From positions 558,001 to 622,000 of the forward strand of contig NZ_JABWQX020000001.1 of NCBI RefSeq assembly GCF_014268655.2: a stretch of DNA of 64,000 nucleotides, given 5' to 3'. Positions within the stretch are counted from its first letter, which is position 1, and each line of letters starts with the position of its first letter. The position numbers and the translations under genes are program-made. This document shows positions 8,934 to 16,738 of the stretch, one piece after another. The DNA is from Pseudomonas marvdashtae (GTDB lineage: Bacteria > Pseudomonadota > Gammaproteobacteria > Pseudomonadales > Pseudomonadaceae). The notes below the pieces were generated by a model that saw only the letters and a list, made by a program, of their open reading frames with translations, made no database searches and was not told the origin of the DNA.

Positions 8934-9818
8934 ATGAAGCAAAAAACGCTGCCCCCCTTGAACTGGCTCCGGGCGTTCGAAGTGTCCGCCCGCTGCCTGA
9001 ACTTCACCCACGCCGCCGACGAATTGTTTTTGACCCAAGGTGCGGTCAGCCAGCAGATCCGCCAACTGGAAAGTCACTTGGGCGTGGCGCTGTTCAAGCG
9101 GTTGCCCCGTGGCCTGGGCCTGACCGAAGAAGGCCAGGCCTTCCTGCCCGTGGTCCAGGACGCGATCACGCGATTGGCGGTGGGCACCAACGAGATCTTC
9201 GGCCAGCACAAACGCCGGCCGATCAAGGTGCGCGGCAGCCTGGCGTTTTTCGTGCATTGGCTGGCGCCGAAACTGGTGGATTTTCGCCAGGCTCATCCGC
9301 AGGTCGACATCCGCTACATCAGCAACATCTGGGTCAAGGAGCTGGACGGTGAGGACGACATGGAAATCCGCTGGGGCCACGGTCAATGGCCTGGCCTGGT
9401 GTCGCAGCGCCTGACCTGGGACAGCTTGTTCCCGGTGTGCGCGCCAGCCTTGATGACAACGCTGAAGGAACCGGCAGACGTGGCCAAGCATCCGCTGCTG
9501 CACGTGCTGGGCTACGAAGAAGGTTGGGGTTATTGGTTGAACAGGGTCGGCGCGGACTCGGTTGATTCCTCGACCGGCATGCAGTTCGACACGCTGGTCT
9601 GCACCTTGCGCATGGCCGAGCTGGGGCAGGGGATTGCCTTGGCGCGGTCGTCGATGGTCAGTGACTTGCTGGCGGACGGACGTCTGGTCGAACCCTTCGC
9701 CCAGCGCATCGAAGCCAGCGAATCGTTTTACCTGGTGCGCAGTTCCGGGGCCGAGCAACACCCGGACGCGGCGAAGTTTTCCACCTGGTTGGTGGAGCAG
9801 GCGCATCGTTTCAAATGA
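8934..9818 (+). CDS. LysR-family transcriptional regulator, GcvA-like
   Basis: This 294-residue protein has an N-terminal winged helix-turn-helix (LNWLRAFEVSARCLNFTHAADELFLTQGAVSQQIRQLE, residues about 9-47) and a substrate-binding effector domain behind it. The N-terminal wording PPLNWLRAFEVSAR is typical of GcvA-like LysR proteins. It lies 58 bp after the permease and 19 bp before the threonine-synthase-like gene, all in the same direction, so it probably controls this cluster. ATG 8934 has GAGG upstream. The co-inducer is unknown; an amino acid of this pathway is the obvious candidate. Confidence 0.85.
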   Translation: MKQKTLPPLNWLRAFEVSARCLNFTHAADELFLTQGAVSQQIRQLESHLGVALFKRLPRGLGLTEEGQAFLPVVQDAITRLAVGTNEIFGQHKRRPIKVRGSLAFFVHWLAPKLVDFRQAHPQVDIRYISNIWVKELDGEDDMEIRWGHGQWPGLVSQRLTWDSLFPVCAPALMTTLKEPADVAKHPLLHVLGYEEGWGYWLNRVGADSVDSSTGMQFDTLVCTLRMAELGQGIALARSSMVSDLLADGRLVEPFAQRIEASESFYLVRSSGAEQHPDAAKFSTWLVEQAHRFK

Positions 9819-9837
9819 AGTGTTTACGGAGTTGACC

Positions 9838-11202
9838 ATGCGCTATGTGAGTACCCGAAATTCCGCCGTGCAGGTCGATTTCGAAAAAGTCGTGCTGTCG
9901 GCCATCGCCGAGGACGGCGGGCTGTTCGTCCCCACCGAATTGCCGCAATTCGAACCCCAGGACATCGCCAATTGGTCCACTTTGTCCTATGACGAACTGG
10001 CCTATCGAGTGATGCGTCCGTTCGTGGGCGAGGCGATCCCGGAAGATGATTTCAAGCGTCTGCTCAAGGAGGCCGGCAGCCAGTTCAGCCATCGCTCCCT
10101 GGCGCCTTTGCATCAAGTCGATCGCAACGAATGGGTGCTGGAATTGTTCCACGGCCCGACCCGTTCCTCGAAGGATTTCGCCGCGCAATTGCAGGCGCGG
10201 CTGGTGCAATATTTTCTGCGCAAACGCGGACGCCGCGCCGTGGTGATTGGCGTCACCAATGGCGACACCGGCCTGGCCGCCATCGAAGCGTTCAAGCACT
10301 GCGACGAGACCGACGTGGTGGTGATTTATCCCGAGGCCGGCGTACCACAAGACCAGCTTCAAGATCTGCAAGCGACGGCCCATCCGCGGGTGCATCAAGT
10401 GGCCGTGGAGGGCAGTTTCGATGAGTGCCAGACCCTCGTCACGCAACTGTTCCGAGAGCATGAGGCGATCAGTTTCAACTCCAGCAACTGGGTCAGCGTC
10501 ATGGCGCAGTTGGTGTTTTATTTCCACGCCGTGCTGCAACTGGGCGGCGGTCAACGGCCCATCGGTTTCAGCGTGCCGGCGGCGAGTTTCGCCGAAGTCT
10601 ATGCCGGCTACATCGCGCAGAAGATGGGTTTGCCGATCACGCAAATGATCGTCGCCACCAACCAGAATGACGCGTTGCATCAGTTCTTTTTGAAGAATCA
10701 TTACTCGCGACTGCGCGCCAGCAAGACCCTGTCGCCGGCCATGGATTTGTCGATTTTCTCCAACCTGGAACGGTTTCTCTGGGAGCTCTACGGGCACGAT
10801 GACCAAGCGGTGAGCGCGCTGATGCACACCTTTGAAACCCGTGGCGAAATGAGCATCGCCAACGAGTTCTGGTTGCAGGCGCGGATGATCATCGACTCGT
10901 ACGCGGTCAGTGATGAGCAGACGCTGGAGGAGATCACTTCGTTGTACCGCGACACCGGTTATGTCATCGATCCACACACCGCCACCGGCGTGCTCGCGGC
11001 CCGTTTGTACCGCCGCAGTCTGGTGGCGCCGATGGTGACCCTGGGCGAGATCTCACCTATTAAATCGGCGGTGTTGCTCGGTGAGCTGGGGATCCCCGTG
11101 GCGGCGCAACAGCGTCCGATGTCCGCGCATGGCCCGGCGCAGATCCATCGCATCCAGCCAGACGACCTCGGCGCTCTCCATCAACTGCTCGGCACCCTGT
11201 AG
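9838..11202 (+). CDS. Threonine-synthase-like PLP enzyme
   Basis: This is a 454-residue fold-type II PLP protein with a ThrC-type N-terminus (RYVSTRNSAVQVDFEKVVLSAIAEDGGLFVP) and the cofactor-lysine motif FHGPTRSSKDFAAQ (Lys112). Threonine synthase makes threonine from O-phosphohomoserine. Here the gene is separated from thrB and the housekeeping hom-thrC pair and sits with a lyase, a permease and a second homoserine dehydrogenase, so it may act on a related homoserine derivative. GGAG stands before ATG 9838, and the Lrp gene follows after 11 bp. It appears intact. Biosynthetic versus catabolic role cannot be decided from sequence. Confidence 0.8.
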   Translation: MRYVSTRNSAVQVDFEKVVLSAIAEDGGLFVPTELPQFEPQDIANWSTLSYDELAYRVMRPFVGEAIPEDDFKRLLKEAGSQFSHRSLAPLHQVDRNEWVLELFHGPTRSSKDFAAQLQARLVQYFLRKRGRRAVVIGVTNGDTGLAAIEAFKHCDETDVVVIYPEAGVPQDQLQDLQATAHPRVHQVAVEGSFDECQTLVTQLFREHEAISFNSSNWVSVMAQLVFYFHAVLQLGGGQRPIGFSVPAASFAEVYAGYIAQKMGLPITQMIVATNQNDALHQFFLKNHYSRLRASKTLSPAMDLSIFSNLERFLWELYGHDDQAVSALMHTFETRGEMSIANEFWLQARMIIDSYAVSDEQTLEEITSLYRDTGYVIDPHTATGVLAARLYRRSLVAPMVTLGEISPIKSAVLLGELGIPVAAQQRPMSAHGPAQIHRIQPDDLGALHQLLGTL

Positions 11203-11213
11203 CCGGAGGCCCC

Positions 11214-11651
11214 ATGAAGCGAATCCTCGACCCCCTCGACGAACGCATCATCGCCGAACTGCGCCTCAACGCCCGCGCCGCCCACGCGGAGCTGGCGGCC
11301 AAGGTCAACCTTTCGCGCAACGCCGTCCGCCAACGCATCGAACGCCTCGAACGCGACGGCGTGATCCAGGGCTACACCGTACGCACCGGCGAGGGCGCGC
11401 AAGCGTCGTCGAACATCAACGCGGTGATCTTCGTCTACCGCTACGACCGCATGCGCGGCGCCGAAGTACTGCAGGCCCTGCAAGCCATGCCCGAAGTGCT
11501 CCAGTGCGATGTGATGAGCGGCGAGTTTGATTTGATGCTGCGGGTGGCCGCGGCGAACCCGGAGCGAGTGCACAAGGTCTGGAAAGACATCTCGGCGCTG
11601 CCCGGCGTGGAAAACACCGTGACGTCGTTTGTGTTGTCGTCGGTGGTCTGA
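11214..11651 (+). CDS. Lrp/AsnC-family transcriptional regulator
   Basis: This 145-residue protein has an N-terminal AsnC-type helix-turn-helix (LDERIIAELRLNARAAHAELAAKVNLSRNAVRQRIERLERDGVI) and a C-terminal RAM/ACT-like domain that binds amino acids and forms the oligomer (MPEVLQCDVMSGEFDLMLRV). GGAGG at 11205-11209 precedes the ATG. It is likely the last gene of the upstream unit and a regulator of the homoserine dehydrogenase/aldehyde dehydrogenase pair behind it. Target sites are not identified. Confidence 0.88.
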   Translation: MKRILDPLDERIIAELRLNARAAHAELAAKVNLSRNAVRQRIERLERDGVIQGYTVRTGEGAQASSNINAVIFVYRYDRMRGAEVLQALQAMPEVLQCDVMSGEFDLMLRVAAANPERVHKVWKDISALPGVENTVTSFVLSSVV

Positions 11652-11665
11652 AGCCCGGTGATGCC

Positions 11666-11778
11666 GATCATTCCCACGCTCCGCGTGGGAATGCCGCCAG
11701 GGACGCTCCGCGTTCCGCTTCTGAGAGGTGACGCAGAGCGTCACGGGATACATGCCCACGCAGAGCGTGGGAACGATT
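11666..11778. repeat. Intergenic palindromic repeat, GATCGTTCCCACGC type, copy 1
   Basis: The element consists of nested inverted repeats (TTCCCACGCTCCGCGTGGGAA, GGACGCTCCGCGTTCC and the mirror GCAGAGCGT versions), ending in GTGGGAACGATT. A closely related copy lies at 30324-30432 and a fragment at 34361-34391. It is a dispersed Pseudomonas extragenic repeat, non-coding. Confidence 0.85.
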
Positions 11779-11917
11779 GAATCCACACCCACCACTTCGC
11801 CCACCCCCTGGTCAAAACGCCCAAAAAATAGAGCAAATTGGCATATTTCACTGCCCACCCCGCACCCCTAATCTTGATCCAACAAACCTCATCACCCGGA
11901 TCAAGGACATAACAAAA

Positions 11918-12976
11918 ATGACTGAATACAAACTCGCGCTAGTCGGCTTCGGCGGTGTAAACCGGGCCTTGGCTCAGCTGATTGCCGAGCGCAATCAGCA
12001 GTGGAAAACCGAACTCGGCTTCACCCTGAAAATCGTCGGCGTGACGGACCTGTTCCTCGGTTCGGTGATGAACCGCCACGGCCTCGACGCCGCGTCGCTC
12101 ACCCGACTGCCCGCCACCCAAGGCGCCATGGCGCAACTCCCCGGCGGCACCGTCGACGCCCTCAACGAAACCGTGATCAAAGACTGCGGCGCCGACATCA
12201 TCGCCGAAGCCACCTTCACCAATCCGGTGGATGGCGAGCCCGCCACCTCGTTCTGCCGCTGGGCCCTGGAGCGCGGCAAACACGTGGTCACCACCAACAA
12301 AGGCCCCATCGCCCTGCACGGCGCCGAACTCAAGGCCCTGGCCCAACGCAACAACGTCGCCTTCGAATACGAAGGCTCGGTGATGAGCGGCACCCCCGTC
12401 ATCCGCCTCGCCAAACAATCCCTGGCCGGCAGCGTCATCACCGGCTTCGAAGGCATCCTCAACGGCACCTCCAACTTCGTCCTCACCTGTATGGAAGGCG
12501 GCCTCGGGTTCGCCGAAGCCGTCAGCCAGGCCCAAGCCCTGGGCTACGCCGAAGCCGACCCAACGGCAGACGTCGCAGGCCATGACGTGCGCCTGAAAGT
12601 GGTGATCCTCGCCAACGAACTGCTCGATGCCAAACTCACCATCAACGACGTCACCTGCAGCGGCATCGCCTCCCTCAGCCTCGACGACATCGAAAAAGCC
12701 CGCCACGACAACGCCCGCTGGAAACTCATCGGCGCCGCCACCCGCCAGGCCGACGGCTCCATCAGCGCCAGCGTCGAACCGCGCCTGCTCAGCAACGACC
12801 ACCCCCTGGCGAGCATCAGCGGCGCCACCAACGCCGTCTCCTTCACCAGCGAACTGCTCGGCGCCGTCACCGTCTCCGGTCCGGGCGCAGGCCGCACCGA
12901 AACCGCCTTCGCACTGCTGTCGGACATCATCCACATCCACCAATCGGCAACCCGCAAACAGGAGCACAACCAGTGA
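11918..12976 (+). CDS. Homoserine dehydrogenase, short form without ACT domain
   Basis: This 352-residue NAD(P)-dependent enzyme has an N-terminal Rossmann motif ([16 protein letters not shown]), [11 protein letters not shown] with the conserved lysine, the catalytic-domain signature [14 protein letters not shown] and [19 protein letters not shown]. It interconverts homoserine and aspartate-4-semialdehyde. It lacks the C-terminal ACT domain of the feedback-regulated biosynthetic form and is coupled (4-bp overlap) to an aldehyde dehydrogenase, which favours an oxidative, catabolic direction. ATG 11918 has AAGGA about 11 bases upstream. The 266-bp gap before it holds a repeat and an AT-rich stretch where its promoter probably lies. 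Confidence 0.88.
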   Translation: MTEYKLALVGFGGVNRALAQLIAERNQQWKTELGFTLKIVGVTDLFLGSVMNRHGLDAASLTRLPATQGAMAQLPGGTVDALNETVIKDCGADIIAEATFTNPVDGEPATSFCRWALERGKHVVTTNKGPIALHGAELKALAQRNNVAFEYEGSVMSGTPVIRLAKQSLAGSVITGFEGILNGTSNFVLTCMEGGLGFAEAVSQAQALGYAEADPTADVAGHDVRLKVVILANELLDAKLTINDVTCSGIASLSLDDIEKARHDNARWKLIGAATRQADGSISASVEPRLLSNDHPLASISGATNAVSFTSELLGAVTVSGPGAGRTETAFALLSDIIHIHQSATRKQEHNQ

Positions 12977-14385
12977 ACGTATCGCGCCTGGCCCTGGCGG
13001 TCGTCGAGCCGCACATCGAAGTCCTCAACCCGTTTGACGGCAGCGTCGTCGGCACCGTCGCCGACGTGTGCGCCTCAGAAGTCCCCCGACTGCTCGAGAC
13101 CGCACGCAGCGGCGCAAAAGCCTGCGCCGCACTGCCGCGCCATCGCCGCGCAAGCATCCTCGAACACGCCGCCCTCAACATCGAACGCGACGCCAAAGCC
13201 TTCGCCCGGCTGATCGTCGACGAAGCCGGCAAGACCCTCAAACAGGCGGAAAAAGAAGTCAAACGCTGCGTCAACACCCTCAAGCTCTCCGCCGAAGAAG
13301 CCAAGCGCAACGCCGGCGAAATCGTCCCGTTCGACGCCTACGAAGGCGCCGAGTCGCGCCAAGGCTGGTTCACCCGCGAACCCCTCGGGCTGATCGTCGC
13401 CATCACCCCCTACAACGACCCGCTCAACCTCGTCGCCCACAAACTCGGCCCGGCCATCGCCGGCGGCAACGCGGTTGTCCTCAAACCGTCCGAACTGGCG
13501 CCGTTGTCAGCCCTCAAACTCGTCTCCTACCTCGTCGCCGCCGGCCTCCCCGAAACCGTGGTCACCGTCGCCACCGGCGGCGCCGAACTCGGCAAAGCCC
13601 TGGTCGCCGCCCGCGACGTGCGCATGATCTCCTTCACCGGCGGCTTCGTCACCGGCGAACAAATCGCCCGCACCGCCGGCCTGAAAAAACTCGCCATGGA
13701 CCTCGGCGGCAACGCCCCCGTCATCATCATGGGCGACTGCAACCTCGACGCCGCAGTCGAAAGCTGCGTCTCCGGCGCTTTCTGGGCTGCTGGGCAAAAT
13801 TGCATTGGCACCCAACGGCTGCTCATTCATGCACCGATCTACGAAGCTTTTCGCGAACGCTTCGTCAACCAAGCCCAAGCGTTGGTGGTCGGCAACCCAC
13901 TGCTCGCCAACACCGACATCGGCCCGATGATTACCCAACAGGCTGCGCAGGACGCTGAACAGGTGGTGAACGAAGCCCTGGAGCAAGGCGCCACGTTGCT
14001 CTGCGGCCATCGGCGTCAGGGCAATTGCTATGCGGCTACTGTCTTGGAAAATGTCGATCATTCCAGCCGGATTTGGTGCAACGAAGCGTTTGCGCCTGTG
14101 GTGGTGTTGCAGGTGTTCGAGACGTTTGACGAGGCGATTGCGTTGGCTAACGAGCCTGAGTACGCGCTGCATGCTGGGATTTTCACCAATGACCTCAGCA
14201 CCGCGATGAGCGCTGCACGACGGATTGAGGCGGGGGGCGTGATGATTAATGACTCGTCGGATTTCCGGTTTGATGCGATGCCGTTTGGCGGGTCGAAGTA
14301 TGGGAGTTTGGGCAGGGAAGGGGTGCGGTTTGCGTATGAGGAAATGACCCAGCCGAAGGTGGTTTGTTTGAATACGTTGGGGTGA
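12973..14385 (+). CDS. Aldehyde dehydrogenase coupled to homoserine dehydrogenase
   Basis: This is a 470-residue ALDH-superfamily protein. It has the cofactor-site landmarks [23 protein letters not shown] and KPSE, and the catalytic cysteine in [11 protein letters not shown] (Cys277). At the position of the usual general-base glutamate (xELGG) it reads MDLGG, with aspartate at residue 243. The GTG start overlaps the preceding stop (GTGA), with AGGAG upstream, so the two proteins are made together. In context it may oxidise aspartate semialdehyde or a related semialdehyde released by homoserine dehydrogenase; substrate is inferred only. Its last codons contain a 20-bp sequence that is repeated after the fic gene. 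Confidence 0.82.
   Translation: MNVSRLALAVVEPHIEVLNPFDGSVVGTVADVCASEVPRLLETARSGAKACAALPRHRRASILEHAALNIERDAKAFARLIVDEAGKTLKQAEKEVKRCVNTLKLSAEEAKRNAGEIVPFDAYEGAESRQGWFTREPLGLIVAITPYNDPLNLVAHKLGPAIAGGNAVVLKPSELAPLSALKLVSYLVAAGLPETVVTVATGGAELGKALVAARDVRMISFTGGFVTGEQIARTAGLKKLAMDLGGNAPVIIMGDCNLDAAVESCVSGAFWAAGQNCIGTQRLLIHAPIYEAFRERFVNQAQALVVGNPLLANTDIGPMITQQAAQDAEQVVNEALEQGATLLCGHRRQGNCYAATVLENVDHSSRIWCNEAFAPVVVLQVFETFDEAIALANEPEYALHAGIFTNDLSTAMSAARRIEAGGVMINDSSDFRFDAMPFGGSKYGSLGREGVRFAYEEMTQPKVVCLNTLG
14361..14380 (+). repeat. 20-bp direct repeat, left copy (3' end of aldehyde dehydrogenase)
   Basis: GGTTTGTTTGAATACGTTGG lies within the last codons of the aldehyde dehydrogenase and recurs without mismatch at 15935-15954, on the far side of fic. 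The pair brackets 1.55 kb. Confidence 0.85.
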
Positions 14386-14419
14386 GGGGTTAGTCAGTCC
14401 GAAGGAGTCGCTTTACCTG

Positions 14420-14740
14420 TCATGTCGCTAAAACACCGTTTTGACGACGCGTTTTGTTCTCATGTCGCCGGCAGCGACATGAGGAGGGAACGTGTCGCAG
14501 AAATCAAAAAACAGCGACACGTTGTGTCAGCCCTCATGTGTAAACGGGCTTGTTCACGAAGAGGCCAGCAAACCCAACCCGCAACCAAAATGATGTGCGC
14601 CTGAAGACACGTCGCTAAAACGCCATTTCGACAACACGTTCCGCCCTCATGTCGTCGTCAGCGACATGAGAGCAGAACGTGTCGCAAAAATCGAAAAACA
14701 GCGACACGTTATCCCCTCGTGTTTACACTGACGACACGAG
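14420..14740. repeat. Tandem nested inverted repeats before fic
   Basis: Two units of about 105 bp (14420-14524 and 14607-14711) share the same series: TGTCGCTAAAAC, a palindrome TCATGTCG...GCGACATGA (14460-14482; 14647-14669), and a 10-bp inverted repeat AACGTGTCGC/GCGACACGTT (14489-14498/14514-14523; 14676-14685/14701-14710). A third short hairpin CTCGTGT/ACACGAG is at 14716-14740. No credible gene is present between 14386 and 14795. The function is unknown; the core GTCGC/GCGAC half-sites could be a protein-binding array or structured RNA. Confidence 0.8.
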
Positions 14741-14795
14741 AGGGTGCCGGATTGAACGCCCTTGCCCTTCAATCTAAAGGACCAGGATCGCCCCC

Positions 14796-15917
14796 ATGAC
14801 TGCAGCTCCTCACGTCTGGCAGGCCGATAAGCCGTATAACCAATTACCGCCTCTGCCTCCAGCAGCCGAACTGGAAACCCGTGCAGTACTCAAGCGCTGT
14901 ATCGAGGCGCGCACGGCCTTGGCTGAGTTGAAGCAGGCAGCCGAACTGATACCCAACCAAACGGTACTGATCAACACCATTCCCTTGCTGGAAGCCAAGG
15001 ACAGTTCCGAAATCGAAAGTATCGTCACCACCACGGACTTGCTCTTTCAGCATGCCCAAGAGAGTGACGGCCATGCCGATCCGGCGACGAAAGAAGCCCT
15101 GCGCTACCGCAAAGCCCTACACCACGGCTACCTATCGCTGGCCGAGCGCCCATTATCCACAGGCACTGCAGTCGAAATCTGCCGCACGCTCAAAGGCGTG
15201 AACATGGACATTCGACGCGTACCAGGCACTCAACTAGCCAACGACCGTACCGGCGAAATCATCTACACCCCACCGGACGGCGAAGATCATCTGCGTGATT
15301 TGCTCGCTAACCGGGAGCGCTTCCTGCACAACGAGACGGATCTGGACCCGCTGGTGCGTATGGCCGTCGGGCACTACCAGTTCGAAGCTATTCACCCGTT
15401 CACCGATGGCAATGGCCGTACCGGGCGGGTGCTTAATACGCTGTTCCTGATTCAGGAGGGGCTGCTGAATCTACCAATTCTCTATCTCAGCCGTTACATC
15501 ATTGCCCACCGAGCCGACTACTACCGTCTCCTGCTCGACGTCACCCGCGAACAGGCATGGGAGCCCTGGTTGCTCTACATGCTTAGCGCCGTGGAAGAAA
15601 CCGCCCGCTGGACCTGCGCCAAAATCGCCGCCATCCGCAGCCTGTCCGAACACACGACCCAATTCGTTCGTGAGCAACTGCCGAAAATCTATTCCCGTGA
15701 ATTGGTGGATGTGATTTTCGAACAGCCGTACTGCCGCATCCATAACGTCGTCGAGAAACAAATTGCCGGGCGCCAGGCTGCCTCTCGCTACCTCAAAGAT
15801 CTCGTTGACATCGGCGTTCTCCAGGAAGCGCAGGTCGGCAAGGAAAAGCTCTTTATCCACCCGAAACTGATGCAATTGTTGACTCGGGATAACAATGAGT
15901 TCAGGCCTTATGGCTGA
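14796..15917 (+). CDS. Fic-domain protein (AMP-transferase type) with winged-helix C-terminus
   Basis: This 373-residue protein carries the complete Fic motif HPFTDGNGRTGR (His200 to Arg211), the signature of nucleotide transfer, usually AMP, to a target hydroxyl. A Fic_N region precedes it and contains SSEIES near 70-75, the position of the inhibitory helix motif (S/T)xxxE(G/N); the glutamate (Glu74) is present but Ser replaces the final Gly/Asn. The C-terminal part (RIHNVVEKQIAGRQAASRYLKDLVDIGVL) looks like a winged helix. No separate antitoxin gene is visible, consistent with built-in inhibition. The gene is alone between two copies of a 20-bp repeat and behind tandem palindromes, so it is probably acquired. 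Confidence 0.9.
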   Translation: MTAAPHVWQADKPYNQLPPLPPAAELETRAVLKRCIEARTALAELKQAAELIPNQTVLINTIPLLEAKDSSEIESIVTTTDLLFQHAQESDGHADPATKEALRYRKALHHGYLSLAERPLSTGTAVEICRTLKGVNMDIRRVPGTQLANDRTGEIIYTPPDGEDHLRDLLANRERFLHNETDLDPLVRMAVGHYQFEAIHPFTDGNGRTGRVLNTLFLIQEGLLNLPILYLSRYIIAHRADYYRLLLDVTREQAWEPWLLYMLSAVEETARWTCAKIAAIRSLSEHTTQFVREQLPKIYSRELVDVIFEQPYCRIHNVVEKQIAGRQAASRYLKDLVDIGVLQEAQVGKEKLFIHPKLMQLLTRDNNEFRPYG

Positions 15918-15934
15918 CCTGCTCAGTCGAATGC

Positions 15935-15954
15935 GGTTTGTTTGAATACGTTGG
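15935..15954 (+). repeat. 20-bp direct repeat, right copy (after fic)
   Basis: This is identical to 14361-14380, the 3' end of the aldehyde dehydrogenase gene. Here it is not part of any gene. Confidence 0.85.
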
Positions 15955-16005
15955 AAACGGGGTGTTTATTGGCGCGCTTGGAATCCAGAGGCGACTGACG
16001 TTTTC

Positions 16006-16035
16006 TTGCGCCATTGCCTACAACTACGCCAGAAT
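16006..16035 (+). promoter_or_regulatory. Possible sigma-70 promoter of the second leader RNA
   Basis: TTGCGC (16006-16011) and CAGAAT (16030-16035) are spaced by 18 bases and lie upstream of the conserved leader. Each hexamer matches four of six consensus bases. The corresponding part of copy 1 is outside the window, so conservation cannot be checked. Confidence 0.3.
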
Positions 16036-16079
16036 CCGCCGGCTTGTGCGTTTTAGGGGCCGCGGGTAGCTTGAGTCTG

Positions 16080-16120
16080 TCACTGAGCATCAGTGATCGG
16101 GTTTCGCAGCCCGGACTCTA
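16080..16120 (+). promoter_or_regulatory. Upstream target-like sites of the DUF6124 leader RNA, copy 2
   Basis: Inverted repeat TCACTG/CAGTGA (16080-16085/16091-16096) is followed by TTCGCAG (16103-16109), the complement of CTGCGAA at 16229-16235. GACTCTA (16114-16120) complements seven bases of the hairpin loop at 16215-16223. The order is the same as in copy 1, but the paired bases are changed together. Confidence 0.55.
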
Positions 16121-16176
16121 TAGGCGCACAACGTCACCTTCGAAAGCAGATCGCCCATGTCTGTGATTTCGTCAGA

Positions 16177-16251
16177 GGTGGCTGTGCGTGGGAGACCCCT
16201 TGGGTCTGCCGGTCCCTAGAGTCCCGGTCTGCGAACCCGCGTACAGCTGCC
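16177..16251 (+). ncRNA. C4/CI-like structured antisense RNA, copy 2 (leader of DUF6124)
   Basis: It has the same cloverleaf as 115-189. The outer stem is 16177-16182/16246-16251 (two G-U pairs), followed by a 10-bp stem 16183-16192/16236-16245. Hairpin 1 is AGACCC-CTT-GGGTCT (16193-16207). Hairpin 2 is 16208-16212/16224-16228, whose loop carries CCTAGAGTC (16215-16223), and the free segment is CTGCGAA (16229-16235). The loop complements GACTCTAGG at 16293-16301 over nine bases, covering the ribosome binding site of the next gene. The free segment complements 16265-16271. Stem bases covary with copy 1. Confidence 0.75.
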
Positions 16252-16264
16252 ACCCCAACTTCGT

Positions 16265-16301
16265 TTCGCAGCGAATGGTGGTAGCTCCAACAGACTCTAG
16301 G
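16265..16301 (+). promoter_or_regulatory. Predicted antisense target covering the DUF6124 ribosome binding site, copy 2
   Basis: TTCGCAG (16265-16271) and GACTCTAGG (16293-16301) are the exact complements of 16229-16235 and 16215-16223. The Shine-Dalgarno AGGAG (16299-16303) overlaps the second site and lies seven bases before ATG 16311. In addition GGTGGTAGC (16277-16285) can pair with GCTGCCACC (16246-16254), an alternative to the closing stem of the cloverleaf. Confidence 0.62.
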
Positions 16302-16310
16302 AGCTTTACC

Positions 16311-16670
16311 ATGGCTAAAATTACACCAAACCCTCCGATTACAGACGAGCATGTGTCCCGCGTTCAGGCTGCTCGTAATAAAAAGCTTGATGAGGCTGCC
16401 GATCGGGCTTTGGATTTTTATCTAAAGCCTACGCCGAAGAAAGAAACGTCTGACAAGGCCGGCTCCATCTTTCGTATCGCACCTGATATTGATTCGGAGT
16501 GTCTGCTCGCCAGTCTCAGTGAAAACCTGGCTTCGGCCAATGCCATGATCAGTGATTTGGCGTTTGATCTGGATGGGTCGCGACGGCGTGTTGCGATGGG
16601 GATTTTGCAGGTGATTGAGGTGAGTGAGCTGTTGGCGAATCGGGCTTTGGATATTGTTGAGGTGAGGTAA
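16311..16670 (+). CDS. DUF6124 (formerly DUF3077) family protein, copy 2
   Basis: This 119-residue protein of unknown function is the paralogue of 243-602. The halves starting ECLLASLSENLASANAMISDLAFDLDGSRR are almost identical, while the N-terminal third differs more. It is predicted soluble and mainly helical, with no signal peptide. The start is fixed by AGGAG seven bases upstream. It follows the second cloverleaf RNA and is closed by a strong terminator. Both copies keep an intact frame. Confidence 0.85.
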   Translation: MAKITPNPPITDEHVSRVQAARNKKLDEAADRALDFYLKPTPKKETSDKAGSIFRIAPDIDSECLLASLSENLASANAMISDLAFDLDGSRRRVAMGILQVIEVSELLANRALDIVEVR

Positions 16671-16697
16671 CAAGGGGGCGCGCTAACCCCGGGAATG

Positions 16698-16728
16698 AAA
16701 AAAGGTCTTGCATGGCAAGACCTTTTTT
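16698..16728. terminator. Bidirectional intrinsic terminator
   Basis: The arms are AAAAAAGGTCTTGC (16698-16711) and GCAAGACCTTTTTT (16715-16728) with loop ATG. It lies between the DUF6124 gene and the converging membrane-protein gene, with a T-run usable on either strand. Confidence 0.9.
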
Positions 16729-16738
16729 ACATGGTGGC

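Noticed and set aside
14422..14604. 60-codon frame in the tandem palindrome region
   Set aside because: It is encoded by the inverted repeats themselves and not kept in the second repeat unit.
14420..14740. CRISPR array
   Set aside because: There are only two long units with internal palindromes, no regular short repeat-spacer pattern and no cas genes.
243..16670. The two DUF6124 copies as ends of one 16-kb composite mobile element
   Set aside because: The copies and leaders are diverged paralogues with independent specificities and no flanking repeats or transposase; ordinary family expansion explains them.
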